A stretch of 64,000 nucleotides of DNA from Raffaelea ambrosiae (taxonomy: Eukaryota > Ascomycota > Sordariomycetes > Ophiostomatales > Ophiostomataceae): positions 2,102,392 to 2,166,391 of the forward strand of contig PCDI01000005.1 in assembly GCA_002778195.1 (NCBI GenBank). The letters are read 5' to 3'. The notes beneath the pieces were generated by a model, which was not told where the DNA came from, did not search any database, and saw only the letters and a list, made by a program, of their open reading frames with translations. Position 1 is the first letter of the stretch. Each line of letters opens with the position of its first letter. The position numbers and the translations under genes are program-made. Shown piece after piece: positions 19,764 to 30,051 of this stretch.

Positions 19764-21019
19764 TTTGTCGAAAAGGGGGGTGGGGGGGAAGGAGAGAAAG
19801 AGTGACAAGAGTTGATGAGAAGCACACTGGCAAAGGGGGGCGGAGCGTAGGAACCGGGAAAGGGGAGGAGAGGAATTAAAAAAAAAAAATCAAAAAAAAA
19901 AAAGTCACCACGGCAAAATGGTCACGAAAATTGCCCAGTCCCAGATGGCTCGGTCTTGGGCAAACAAACCACACACAGATTTTCGTTTTGGCGGGGCCCA
20001 AATTTTCGTGGGGTTCTTTTCGAATGACTAAGCAGACAAGACGGGCGGGCAGGCCAAATGGACTTGTTTGGACCTGGTTTAGGGCTTGCGTCAACGAAAC
20101 AAGTGCTGCTCAGCCCGAAACGCAAAGCACGGGCTCTCGGCGGCGGCAGATGGTAAATCCGGCGGGACAGGACCCGTGTTTGCGTAGCGCTAGCCCCATG
20201 CAAAGAGCCGCTAGCGTGCAGGATGCCAGCCAGGGGGGCCATACAGAAAACAGCCTAGCATTGTCAGAACTGGGGCGCCTACGCAATCTTTCGTGCCAGG
20301 CCTCGTATGTGGCCAACAAACACGACACGACGCTTCCCATGTGATTCACAAGCTGTTTTTCCGTTTGCATTGCGCCCTTCATCGCAAAAACGCAGCCCTG
20401 CCTTTCCGACGTCTCACTCAGCTCCGCCAGACCGGGTCTACAGAGCGGGGTCGGGGACTAGACAGAACAGGCGCAAAGGCGCAAAGGCGCAAAAGCGCAA
20501 AAGCCGCCCAAACAGACGGACACGATAGACATGCCCTCTCCCATGCTGCTCCTCCCCAGCATTTCTGCGGCCGTCCTCACAGCTTCCCCGTGCCATCGTC
20601 TGCCGTCGCTTCTTCTTCTCGCCGGCTGAGCACACGAGACAGCGGGCGAGTCAACAAGAAGAAACAGCGAAACAGCGGAAGAGCGGAACAGAAAAAAAAA
20701 CGGCAACACAGCAACACAGCAAAACAGAAACAGCAAACCAGAAACAGCAAACCAGAGATAGCATCATAGCAGCATAACAGCAAACGAAACCAACAGCACA
20801 GCAAGCCAACACACAGCGACACAGCGACACAGCAAAAGCTAGCAAACGCCAGCAAAAGGCCAAAATCTGCAACAGCCGTGTCTCACACGCTCCAATACGA
20901 AGCTGCTCACGAACTATTCACACGCTCTGGGGCACTCGCGCACCTCGCCCAAAGCCGCCCTTGTCTTCTCTCACCACACACCCATCACACCACCTCCCTC
21001 GCGCCAGCCATAAACAGCA
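19764..21019. promoter_or_regulatory. Divergent upstream region of eIF3L and the Golgi pH regulator
   Basis: This 1256-bp region has A-rich runs next to the eIF3L start and a CAACA/CAGCAAA-rich leader at about 20640-20870 before the membrane-protein gene. The leader is repetitive (aacagc units) and probably 5' UTR. No gene seen. Confidence 0.45.
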
Positions 21020-22969
21020 ATGTTCGCCCGGTCGTCGTCCTTCTCTTCGTCCTCCTCCTCCACCATGAGCTTCCTCTCGAACCGATTCGGCTTGGGCTGC
21101 GGCGAAGACTCGTGCTCTGCGGCCGGACCATCGACCTTGAGCGCCGCCGTCACGATGCTGCTGTCTCTGCTGCCCTTCCTGGCCACGTTTGTGCTCGTTT
21201 TTGCCGTCGTGTCCAGCAAGATCTTCCCGCAGCTGTCGCGCCTCCAGAATGCGCGCGACGGCGAGGACCACTACCTGCCGGCCTCGGCACCGCCCTCGCT
21301 GCGCCAGGCGCACGCGGAGCACGGCGCCCGGTCGCTGCGGCGGCGCATCGCCGCGAGCGCTTTCGCGACGACGGTGGGCCTGGCCGCCGTGCTGGCGGAG
21401 CTCATCCTGGCGGAGATCGCGGAGCTGGTGGACGCGCGGGCGCGCGACACGGCGCTGCGCATCACCGTGCCCGCGCTGCTGTTTCTGCTGGTCGTCGCCA
21501 TCCCGTTCCTCGAGCTGCAGTCCATCATTGCCAGCTCGGGCTGGTCCTTCCAGCGCACGGCGGCCGGCAAGATCCCGCGCGTCGCCTGGGGCCTGCAGGC
21601 GTTGGCCTTTGCCGGCTGGCTCGTCCTGTTCTGGTCGCTCGGGGTGGCCGTGCCGGGCCCCGTGGAGAGCTACATCCGCTACTCGCGCGACGCCCGCAGC
21701 CACTTTGACAGCACGGGCATGTCCATGGCCCTGCGGCGCTGGGGCTCGCAGAAGGCCTACTATGGCGTGCTGGACGTCGCCGCCTCGGGCCTGGGGGCGG
21801 ACGGGGTGGGCGCGGGTGCGGGCGCGGGCGCGGCGGCGCACGGCCTGCTGCGGGCGTGTCTGGAGCGCATCGGCGTCATTGGCATCTCGCTGATGGCGCT
21901 GCTGTCGGGCTTTGCCAGCGTCTCGTCGCCCTGGCAGACGTTCACGGCGGAGCGGTCGCGCAAGCGGCGGCCCGTGACCGATGCCGACATCGACCGCAAG
22001 CAGGCCGGCCTCGACGCCACGATGGAGATGCTGGCGAGCAAGCGGCATCGGCTGCGGTCGCTGCAGCGCAAGATGGACGCCCTGGCCGGGCGGCCGGGCG
22101 GCGGCACCAGCGGCGCATGCCCGCCGACGCCGGCCCTGCACATCCGGAGCGACTCGGGCACGGTGCTGGGCAAGCTGTACGGCTCGATCAAGGAGATGGG
22201 CGGCGGCGGCGGCGGCGGCAGCGGCAGCAGAAGCAGCGCGAACAGCAGCGAGGCGCACGAGATGCGGACGCTGGAGATGGAGATTTCGGGGCTGGAGACG
22301 ATGGAGGCGAGCCTGGCGTCGGGGGTGGCGATGCTGCGGACGAAGCAGGGGGCGGATGCGCGGGCGGCGACGCCGATGGGCAAGCTGCTGGTGGTGCCCA
22401 ACTATGTGTTTGGGCTGTACTGCGTGTACCGGATCCTGGCGACGCTGCTGACGACGCTGCACCGGCTGTACTACCCGGAGGCGTCGTTCTCGTCGTCGGA
22501 CCCGATCAACCGGTTCCTGGGCCTGCTGGCGAAGCACTGGGACCCGAAGCTGGACCAGCTGGCGTGGGCGCGGCAGATTTCGTTCTTGCTGAGCGGCGTG
22601 ATCCTGGCGGCGTCGGCCAACTCGGTGCTGCAGACGTTCCACCTGTTTGCCAAGTGGACGCCCGGGCTGCTGCAGCAGGCGCAGAACAACCTGGCGCTGC
22701 TGGTGGGCCAGATCGGGGCGACGTACGTGATCAGCTCGGCGATGCTGCTGCGGTCCAACCTGCCCAAGGAGATGGGCAGCGCGGTGGGCGACGCGCTGGA
22801 GAGCGCGCTGGAGCCCGGCTTTGTGGACCGGTGGTTCGAGGGCTGGTTCCTGCTGGCGAGCGCGGCCACGGCGCTGGGCATCTGGGTCGGGCGCACGCTC
22901 GCGGCCGGCGACCGGTGGGACGACTGGGACAGCTATGCCACCGAGGAGATGGCGCAGAAGCGGTGTTAG
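21020..22969 (+). CDS. GPHR: Golgi pH regulator (GPHR / ABA_GPCR) family membrane protein
   Basis: A single exon of 649 residues encodes a polytopic membrane protein of the GPHR family. The family is described as Golgi anion channels in animals and as GTG proteins in plants. Membrane helices lie at about residues 45-66, 119-132, 147-165, 188-211, 288-312, 455-475, 516-537, 557-578 and 613-632. A large loop at about 315-450 is charged and coiled-coil-like, as in the family. The conserved segment NYVFGLYCVYRILATLL with DPINRFLGLLAKHWDP follows, then QISFLLSGVILAASANSVLQ. The first ATG in frame was taken; Met16 (21065) is an alternative. The loop carries Gly/Ser and Gly/Ala homopeptides that lengthen it over the ~455-residue human protein. 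Confidence 0.9.
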   Translation: MFARSSSFSSSSSSTMSFLSNRFGLGCGEDSCSAAGPSTLSAAVTMLLSLLPFLATFVLVFAVVSSKIFPQLSRLQNARDGEDHYLPASAPPSLRQAHAEHGARSLRRRIAASAFATTVGLAAVLAELILAEIAELVDARARDTALRITVPALLFLLVVAIPFLELQSIIASSGWSFQRTAAGKIPRVAWGLQALAFAGWLVLFWSLGVAVPGPVESYIRYSRDARSHFDSTGMSMALRRWGSQKAYYGVLDVAASGLGADGVGAGAGAGAAAHGLLRACLERIGVIGISLMALLSGFASVSSPWQTFTAERSRKRRPVTDADIDRKQAGLDATMEMLASKRHRLRSLQRKMDALAGRPGGGTSGACPPTPALHIRSDSGTVLGKLYGSIKEMGGGGGGGSGSRSSANSSEAHEMRTLEMEISGLETMEASLASGVAMLRTKQGADARAATPMGKLLVVPNYVFGLYCVYRILATLLTTLHRLYYPEASFSSSDPINRFLGLLAKHWDPKLDQLAWARQISFLLSGVILAASANSVLQTFHLFAKWTPGLLQQAQNNLALLVGQIGATYVISSAMLLRSNLPKEMGSAVGDALESALEPGFVDRWFEGWFLLASAATALGIWVGRTLAAGDRWDDWDSYATEEMAQKRC

Positions 22970-24756
22970 AGATGGGGGGGTAGAGAGAGTTCACTGTCTG
23001 TGCCATGTCTTTGCCATGTCTTTTGCTATTTGCTTTTCTTTCCTTCGGTCTTCTACCCAAGTCTGGGATGTCTATTTCTGTTTCTTGGTTCCTGCCGTCT
23101 CCCTAGAGATCGTTTTGGCCTTGTTCTCTTTGATTCCTTGTCTTTCTACACGCATCCGACGGGACGGCTGGGGGGGTTTTTGGTCTTGTTTCTTTTCTTT
23201 TTTTTTTTTCCACTTTCCTGGATACTGGCGCTTGTTGGTGTTTACGGTTGGGATTTGGTTGTGTAAACCACTGTATTTTACATATTATATATACTCTATC
23301 TGGATCATTTAGAAAGAACCATTTTGTAATACCGCTCGTTCATAGCCATAGCGAAATGGCAAGAGTGTTTTGCATGGCCACGAGATTTTGGTACAAAAGA
23401 GGCGTAGGGAGGAGCTCTGGGCGTGGCCACCTAGCAGTCCCCTCGCAGCCAGTAGCTGCGCCTTTCGTGGGTTCACAAATACAATGGACCAGTCAGGACC
23501 AGTCAGGACCAGTCAGGACCAGTCAGGACCAGACAGGACCAGTCAGGACCAGTCCAGACCAGTCCAGGACCAGGGCCAGAAACAGAATCACTAGACAATT
23601 TCAGCAGAGCTTACGATGAAATGGACAAATCCAATCGACAACACGACTTGTGTGTTTGGCATGGTTTCAGCAGTCATCCCGTCTCCTGGAGGTCTGGGCA
23701 GTCCTGGGCATGAGCAGGGGTTGCCGGGACAGACAGACGCACGCACAATAACACACACACACACCACGTCTCGCTTAGACGTGCCCGTGTAAGACGCTTC
23801 CACAGCGTTGGCTGGCCGTTTTCCTCTGCTGTCTATGCGAGACATGCTCCCTTCTGTGCTCGGCATTTTGCACTACTGGCTTCGACAGATCCTGGCTGTC
23901 TCGACTGGCTGGATTTTCTTTTCTCGGGGGTTTTTTTTTGGAATCTTTTTTCTGCCTGCATCATCGTCGATGTGCATCGCTGTTTTTTGGCGACCCGGTC
24001 GGCTGCTGGGCGCACACAGCCGGAGACAGCATCCTGTATGCATACCCTTTCTTGGCTGTCCAAAGACGGGTTGAGGCCGATCAAGGCAAAAATAGAAAGG
24101 AACGTCGAGGAAATGACAGGCAGGAGGATCGACCTGATCTCTGCGAACATGGACAAGAAACCAGAGAAAGAAAGAACGACATACACAAAAGAGGGCAAAA
24201 AAAAAGACACCAAAAGACAAGGCATTGACTGCGACGGCAGATCATCAGTTTTTGGGGGCCGTCTCCCTTGTGGTCTCGGACTCTGGGACTGGGTACGACT
24301 GTGGTCGCACGCCCCCCCGCGGACGCTTCGTCAAAGTGTTGAAGCGCTGAGACGCGTTGTGTTTCGCCTGGTCCAACACAATGCTCTCTCGAGAGGGACA
24401 AGAAACGGGCAGCCCCTGGATTTGCCCACAGTTGGGACTGACCGGGCAAAGCGGGAGGAGGAAAAAAAGAAAAAAAAGGGAATCGACAGGATGGACGGGG
24501 AAAAAATAGGATTGTGGTCTTTTAACGGGTTTTTATTCTTATTTTCCCTTGTTTCTTCTTATTTCTTTGATCCGTTATGCCTTTTCACTTTGTGGTTGAT
24601 CGTTTCCATGAGCTCTGGATGAGCATGTAGACGAAGACGACAGAAACGACAAACACACAACGACAAGACGACCGTGCGAACGATTGAGTTCCACAGACTT
24701 GAGGAAACCAAAAACAAACAGCACCAAGACAACGACTCTTGGGAGGGCTGTGAGCC
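22970..24756. other. 1.8-kb intergenic region
   Basis: It contains T-rich 3' flank of the GPHR gene, a 10-bp tandem repeat at 23487-23573, and the upstream region of the surface-protein gene. Open frames here are short and lack domain features. Confidence 0.4.
23487..23573. repeat. 10-bp tandem repeat, unit agtcaggacc
   Basis: About eight head-to-tail units stand between 23487 and 23573. Four are identical; the later ones carry single changes (agacaggacc, agtccagacc). There are no spacers, so it is a minisatellite. Confidence 0.93.
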
Positions 24757-25728
24757 ATGGAGACGCCAGAAAGTACATGCCGGGTGCCGACACGGCCAGA
24801 CCGGACGAGGCCAAGCGAGGCCGGCCACGATGCGCCACGACGACCGCGACCAGCCACCACACAACCACAGCCGCACACACGGCCGAGGCGACGGTCGCCT
24901 CCCACCGCCGGCCGCTCCGTCCTTGCTGTTGTCGGCCTCGTGCTCCTCCTGGCCGCCCAGCCCGCCGCCGCGCTCTCGCTGTCCAACTTCCAGCTCGTGG
25001 CGTCGTCCTCGACGCCCTTGGCCTGCCTCTTGGCCTACAACCAGCAGCTGTCCAGCTGCTCCGTCGACGACTTTACCACGTCCGTAGCGCGCCGGGACGA
25101 CAGCAGCAGCAGCAGCAGCGCCGCCAGCAGCGCCGCCAGCAGCAGCAGTGTCTCCAGCGGCAACACCTGCTCGGCCAGCTGCCAGACGGGCATCCGCCGC
25201 ACCCAGCAGACCCTCCAGGCCGTCTGCGGCAAGGCCGTGGCCGCCTCCGACTCGGTGCTGGGCGTGGCCCTGACCGGCGACCTGGTGTCGCTGCTGTGCG
25301 GAAGCAGCAGCAGCAGCAGCAGCAGCACTTCAGCCACAACAGCCACAACAGCCACAACATCCACGGCCGTCGCCCTGCCGGCCATCACGGAGACGGCCAG
25401 CACGACGGCCGCCACCTCCTCGGGCGCCCTCGCGGGAGGCGCCGAGTATGGCACGTCGTCGTCGTCGTCGCTCAGCACGACGACGGTGTCGGCCACGCGG
25501 ACGACGACCGTGGCGCTGGCGTCCCAGACGGCGACGACAACGGCGGCGGCGCAGCAGCAGCAGCAGCCGAATGCACAGGCGCAGTCGACGACGACGACGA
25601 CGCGCGGCGGCGGCAGCCCGTTTGACGGGACGACGGTGTCGGGGGGCGGCAGGGGAGGCGGAAGAGGGGGGCGGCCGTGGACGATGGTGGCCGGGGGGGT
25701 CCTGCTTGTGGGATGCATCGTGGGGTGA
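24757..25728 (+). CDS. Ser/Thr-rich cysteine-containing surface protein, probably GPI-anchored
   Basis: A single open frame of 323 residues. A hydrophobic signal-like segment (VLAVVGLVLLLAAQPAAA, residues about 55-73) is followed by a cysteine-bearing domain (NFQLVASSSTPLACLLAYNQ to GDLVSLLC, about 76-175). Cysteines are paired by pattern: C-X10-C near the start, then CSASC and two more. The rest is Ser/Thr/Ala-rich, typical of cell-wall proteins with heavy O-glycosylation. It ends in a hydrophobic stretch (TMVAGGVLLVGCIVG) that could serve as a GPI signal. The 50-residue Arg/Pro-rich stretch before the signal is odd and suggests that the true start or a 5' exon differs. Several Ser runs come from agc repeats. 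Exact function unknown. Confidence 0.7.
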   Translation: METPESTCRVPTRPDRTRPSEAGHDAPRRPRPATTQPQPHTRPRRRSPPTAGRSVLAVVGLVLLLAAQPAAALSLSNFQLVASSSTPLACLLAYNQQLSSCSVDDFTTSVARRDDSSSSSSAASSAASSSSVSSGNTCSASCQTGIRRTQQTLQAVCGKAVAASDSVLGVALTGDLVSLLCGSSSSSSSSTSATTATTATTSTAVALPAITETASTTAATSSGALAGGAEYGTSSSSSLSTTTVSATRTTTVALASQTATTTAAAQQQQQPNAQAQSTTTTTRGGGSPFDGTTVSGGGRGGGRGGRPWTMVAGGVLLVGCIVG

Positions 25729-26197
25729 AATTGTGCTTTCCTTGATGCGGCTCCCCAAACTTGTACTTGTGCGATGGGTCGGCGTTGGCGTCTGGGCAGC
25801 ATAGGGACAGGAGTTCTGTTGTGTAGTGATTTCATAGGTGCAATTCAGTCGTACATTTTGGCCGCCGTCTTGCGTCATGCCTCCGTCTTGACGTCTTCAT
25901 TCTCTCATCTGGGCGGTCTCTTGTCTCTGTCTGGACGCCTCGGTCTTGCCTGGACAGACCAAAGCAAGTCTGCGTAATGCTAGTCCCGTCGTGGTCCCTT
26001 CTATGCTGTGTATTCGCTGGTGCGCAAGCACGCAGCCGCCTCTAGAAACTGGATATTCAACTGTGTTGGTATATACTCGCTCTTATGCAGTTCTTTCCTG
26101 TCTTTTCCTCTTCTTCTCTCTTCTTCTCTTTTCTTCTCTCTTCTCTTCTCGTCTTCTCTTGGAATACACCCTCCGCCATCCCCCGCCCACCCGCCCC
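25729..26197. other. Convergent intergenic region
   Basis: This region holds the 3' ends of the surface-protein and PEX11 genes. A tract of tct/tcttctc at 26095-26160 is strongly pyrimidine-rich. No gene seen. Confidence 0.45.
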
Positions 26198-27340
26198 TTA
26201 TGTCGCCGCCCACAACCTCCGCATATTGATGGCCGCCGACACAAACCCCAACGTCGCCATCGTCCCCTCCGACAGCAGCGGCCGCTCGCTGCTCCACTGC
26301 GCCGTCATGGGCGCCAGCGACGCATACCGCACCATGTTCTCGTGCAGCGTCTGCGCCGCCGCCTTCTGCGCCGCCGTCGCCGGCGCCCGGCCCGGCGTGT
26401 GCTGGTGCACAAACTGCACCGCCATCCGGCCCAGCTCCGTCGCCACAAACACCGCAAACGACCGGCTGCTCCACCGGTACGCCCGCCCCTGCGCCGCCGC
26501 CGACCACCCCAGGATGCCCCGCCCGGACAGGTACGCCCCGTTCTCCAGCACCTGGTACGCGATGCACGACACCAGCTGCGTCCAGTTGATGGCCACCTCC
26601 ACCCGGCTTTTTTGGTCCTTCTTGTCCTCGCTGGCGCTCGCTTTCTCGGCTGGCCGCCACAGGTTCTGCACCATCTGCCGCGCCCACACATACATGCTCA
26701 GCAGCCCCCACAGCCGCAGAATCATCCGCGCCTCCGTCATCAGCGACCCCAGCAGCCGCAGCCGCTTGGCCAGCTCCAGCGCCGCCGCCGACCGCGGCGC
26801 GGCCGGACGCCGTCGCGGCTCCGCGGCGAGGACAAGCAGAGACGACGACGACATCGACGACAACGGCCGAACCAGCGCCGCCAGCGCCACCAGCGGCCGG
26901 TACGGCTCCGGCAGCCACGCCCGGCGGGCCCGGGGCGCCGACAGCAGGCTGGCGGCCAGGCGCGCGCCGTAGCAGATGGTGCCGAGGACGGTGTCGATGC
27001 CCGACGGCGTGGCCATGCAGCGGTTGAGGTGGACCAGAAAGTCGTCGAGGTGGGCGGCGGCGGCCGAGACGGGGGCCGAGACGGGGGCCGAGACGGGGGC
27101 CGAGACGGAGGATCCGTGTCGGGACGGGGGCGAGGGGGGCGGTGTGGCGGGCGTCGGAGACGAGGAGGAGGAGGCCGCGGAGGGCGTCGTTTCGGGCGCC
27201 TTGCCCTTGGATGCGGCCGTGGTCTCGTCGGTCTCTTTGGTCTCGTGGGCATCCGCAAACTCGTCGACGTCGTCCATCACGACCGGCTCGACCTGGTCGA
27301 GCGGCTTCTCAGACGACGTCGTCTCGGACGAGGACGCCAT
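26198..27340 (-). CDS. PEX11: Pex11-family peroxisome proliferation protein
   Basis: A single exon of 380 residues encodes a peroxin that shapes and divides peroxisomes at the peroxisomal membrane. The N-terminal 90 residues are acidic and then Ser/Pro/Ala-rich, with a short SAPV repeat (about 78-92). The Pex11 domain follows: FLVHLNRCMATPSGIDTVLG, ICYGARLAASLL, TEARMILRLWGLLSMYVWAR, then VAINWTQLVSCIAYQVLENGAYL and a C-terminal amphipathic or membrane segment. Its length and long N-terminal tail fit the fungal Pex11C-like branch rather than the canonical Pex11 of about 235 residues. The start at 27340 is preceded at once by a 13-bp repeat block with no better ATG. Confidence 0.85.
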   Translation of the reverse strand: MASSSETTSSEKPLDQVEPVVMDDVDEFADAHETKETDETTAASKGKAPETTPSAASSSSSPTPATPPPSPPSRHGSSVSAPVSAPVSAPVSAAAAHLDDFLVHLNRCMATPSGIDTVLGTICYGARLAASLLSAPRARRAWLPEPYRPLVALAALVRPLSSMSSSSLLVLAAEPRRRPAAPRSAAALELAKRLRLLGSLMTEARMILRLWGLLSMYVWARQMVQNLWRPAEKASASEDKKDQKSRVEVAINWTQLVSCIAYQVLENGAYLSGRGILGWSAAAQGRAYRWSSRSFAVFVATELGRMAVQFVHQHTPGRAPATAAQKAAAQTLHENMVRYASLAPMTAQWSSERPLLSEGTMATLGFVSAAINMRRLWAAT

Positions 27341-28787
27341 GGCTGCGTCTGGTGTCTGGTGTCTGTGTCTGGTGTCTGTGTCTGGTGTCTGTGTCTGGTG
27401 TCTGTGTCTGGTGTCTGTGTCTGGTGTCTGTGTCTGGTGTCTGTGTCTGGTGTTTGTGTCTGGTGTCTGGGTGTCTTGGTCTGATAGGCCTCGGTTGTCT
27501 TTTTTTTTTTTTTGTTATGTTTTGTTTTCGTCTTTTTGGTTCGTCGTGTCGAGATGCTCGCAAGAGTTCTTCGTCGCCCGGACCTGGCCGACTCTGCGCC
27601 TTTTCTGTCTAATTTCTTTTCTTTTTCCTGTCGTTCTCTCTCGTTTCTCTCCTTTCCCTTTGTTTCCCTCTCTTGGCTGTCCTCTCAGCCGAGGCAAATA
27701 CTTGGGTCAGCTCATACAACACGCGCAGACTCGGGGCAATGGCAACACCCTCCCCTGGAAACAAGCGACAGCCAAAGTACGAAGAGAGAAGCCAAGACGA
27801 AAGGCTGGAAGGAAAAGGGAGGATTCGACGGTCAAAAGGGTTGCGCGCTCCTCCCCAGCATGTCGTAGTGTTAGTTCGATCGCTGGGCGCCGGTAGCCGG
27901 GGGGGCACCAAGGAAAACAAGGGTGTGCTGCTAGCGCGTGTGGCACCCCTCTCGAAGCTCCGGGCAGCTCGTACCAGCGAGAGTCTTAGTAGTAAGATAC
28001 CTGGGACCACTGCTATTGCAGATTCCAGGCCACTGATTGGCCGGTCGGCCGTTGGCCCGCGTCGCCGCTTCTTTGCTGGCAGTTTGGGGGTGCCTGGGCC
28101 ACACCGAGGGAAAACGAAATGCGTGCCTCGGCAGATCGGGATTCACCACAATTCCCTTTTTTGGGGGGCAGTGCGCGTGTCTCCCGCGAACACGCGCGCA
28201 GACGCAGTCTGCCCGTCTCCTTTCTTGCCAGCGTCGTTGCGTGTCTGTCTGTTGCCCTTCCCCCGTGCCTAGGCCCAGCGAGGTCACATGACCGCGGCCC
28301 TCCGACCGAATACCCCCTACACACCATGGATGCGGCGGACGGCATGTTGTCTAGGGGTGTTGCCAGTGGCCGCGTTCTGACTCGGTTCTGTCCTGTTCCG
28401 TCTCGTCCTGTCTTGTCCGAGACCCCGAGCCGGCTGTCGGCGGCCGTTTGTGGACATGGTGTCTGGCACGTGCTCGACCGCCGTTCACAACGCATACGGG
28501 AGACGACACAACGGCCTGGTCCCGGACACGGCATCTTGTTTGGCTCTATACCCGCTTAAATGGGTCTACACCAGGACAGCTGGGACAGGCTTGCTCTATT
28601 GAAATTGTAGTTGATTTAGGCTAATGGGACAGGGGGGGGGGGGTGTGCGGAATGGCATGCCGACGGTCCAGCATTCCATCTCACGATCGCCCGATGGGAG
28701 CATTCCCGAGAAGCCGCAGCCGACGCAGACGCAGACAGCCGGGGAGGCGCACCCCCCCCGCAATGAGTACGTCTGCCTCATGCCCAT
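27341..28787. other. PEX11 upstream region and 3' flank of the Cip1-like gene
   Basis: The stretch next to PEX11 is a minisatellite (27358-27461) followed by T-rich sequence. The middle and right have no gene I can support; frames open through 28500 show no domain. A run of 12 G lies at about 28630-28641. Confidence 0.4.
27358..27461. repeat. 13-bp minisatellite upstream of PEX11
   Basis: Eight perfect or near-perfect units of ggtgtctgtgtct run head to tail; only the last has a single change (ggtgtttgtgtct). The block begins 18 bp upstream of the PEX11 ATG. Confidence 0.96.
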
Positions 28788-29537
28788 CTATGCCGTCGCA
28801 TTGGCGGCTGCCCCGTCACAGCCGACCCTCGTCCCGCCCACGGCAACGTCGTCGTACCAAAACGTGTTCGTGTCGCCCCCGTACGACTCCCACCCAAAGT
28901 ACACCCCCGTGATCTTGGGCTTCAGCGCGCTCCGCTGCCACTGCGCCGCATTGCTGTTGGGCACGCCGGCCTTGCTCGTCAGGCCCGCCACCGCCTGCCC
29001 GTTGAGCCACGTCTCGATGGTGCCGTCCGCGCCCAGGTGGTACTCGAAGCACTGCCACGCGCCCGTGGGCAGCGCCGTCGACGCCGCGATGCCCGTGGGC
29101 GACAGGTCCGGCAGCGTGGCGTCGTCCGACTCGCGGTTGTACATCAGGATCTGGCTCTGCCCGCCGATGCGGAGGTGCTTGTTGGCGCCCTGCGCGCTGT
29201 CGGGCATGGTGATGAAGGAGACGTGCGACGCCGTCAGCGCCTTGGCCGCTTTCAGGAACGTCCGCACGTACACGTCGCCCGACGACGGCACCTGCGTCGT
29301 GCCGAAGAAGATGTGCCCGCAGAACCCGCCCGCGCCGTCCACCCGCATCGAGTTCTTGCCGCTGTGCGCCGTCGTCGTGTCGAGCGTGACCTTGCCGCCC
29401 TGGTTGCAGTCGGGCGCGTACGTCGGCCAGGCCGTCTGGTCCCAGCCGGCCTCAAAGTCGGACGAGATCTGGCCCACGACGGAGACGGGCAGACTGGCGA
29501 GGCCCAAGAGGCCGGCGAAGACGGTGTATCGTAGCAT
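28788..29537 (-). CDS. cip1: Cip1-like secreted protein (jelly-roll, lyase-related)
   Basis: A single exon of 249 residues with a signal peptide (MLRYTVFAGLLGLASLPVSV, cleavage near residue 22). The mature domain closely follows the pattern of Cip1, the cellulose-induced protein of Trichoderma reesei: SSDFEAGWDQTAWP, PDCNQGGKVTLDT, AHSGKNSMRV, FCGHIFFGTTQVP, GDVYVR, RIGGQSQILMYNRESDDATL, CFEYHLGADGTIETWLNG, VYFGWESYGGDTNTFWYDD and a last Cys. Cip1 is a beta-jelly roll related in fold to glucuronan/alginate lyases; its biological substrate is not settled. The carbohydrate-binding module of the Trichoderma protein is absent here, since the gene stops right after the domain. Secreted, probably acting on plant or wall polysaccharide. 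Confidence 0.9.
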   Translation of the reverse strand: MLRYTVFAGLLGLASLPVSVVGQISSDFEAGWDQTAWPTYAPDCNQGGKVTLDTTTAHSGKNSMRVDGAGGFCGHIFFGTTQVPSSGDVYVRTFLKAAKALTASHVSFITMPDSAQGANKHLRIGGQSQILMYNRESDDATLPDLSPTGIAASTALPTGAWQCFEYHLGADGTIETWLNGQAVAGLTSKAGVPNSNAAQWQRSALKPKITGVYFGWESYGGDTNTFWYDDVAVGGTRVGCDGAAANATA

Positions 29538-29630
29538 AGTGAGAGGGGGAGAGAGAGAGAGGGAGAGACTTGGAGGAAAAAGAAGAAGACAGGCAAACAC
29601 AAAGAGACAGATACAAGCAGACACAAGCAG

Positions 29631-29661
<31 letters not shown>

Positions 29662-30051
29662 CACACACAAGTCTTATATCTCCTTTGTCTACCCCATCTC
29701 GGAAGCCATGCTTCCTTCTCTCAGAATGGACCGCGTAGACTTTCCGTGTCTGGCTCCACTGGCCATGCCGTCTCTCCTCCAGCCAGCCCACGGATAATAG
29801 CCGGCACCACAAGGAGACAACAGGCATTGCTCCGGGTTGCCAAAACGGGCCAAATATGTCTACACGTGGTGTGTATGGTCTTCAAGAACACCTCCCGGAA
29901 CACCTCCCAAGAATACCCAAAAATGCTGGCTTCTTTGTATATGCAATGGTATGGAGTATCGACACCTGTAAATGCTCGACTGGATCCCGCCTCATGGAGT
30001 ATCATGCCTTGGTTCACCCCTCTCCACGAACCAACGCTTCTCACCCCCCCC
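29538..30051. other. Upstream region of the Cip1-like gene
   Basis: The region contains a (CA)n microsatellite at 29631-29669 and a GA-rich stretch directly before the start codon. The right half is the 3' flank of the Irs4-type gene. No gene seen. Confidence 0.45.
29631..29669. repeat. (CA)n microsatellite
   Basis: Some 19 CA dinucleotides are broken by one or two single-base changes. The tract lies about 95 bp upstream of the Cip1-like start, in the probable 5' UTR. Confidence 0.93.

Noticed and set aside
20918..22642. 574-codon minus-strand frame opposite the Golgi pH regulator gene
   Set aside because: It is an Arg/Gln/His-rich shadow of the membrane-protein gene, with no hydrophobic segments or domains.
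23487..23573. CRISPR-like array
   Set aside because: Units of 10 bp lie head to tail without spacers in a eukaryotic genome; it is a minisatellite.
26001..26918. 305-codon minus-strand frame overlapping PEX11 in another frame
   Set aside because: It is a Gly/Ala/Val-rich alternative frame of the PEX11 coding region, and the Pex11 motifs are in the other frame.
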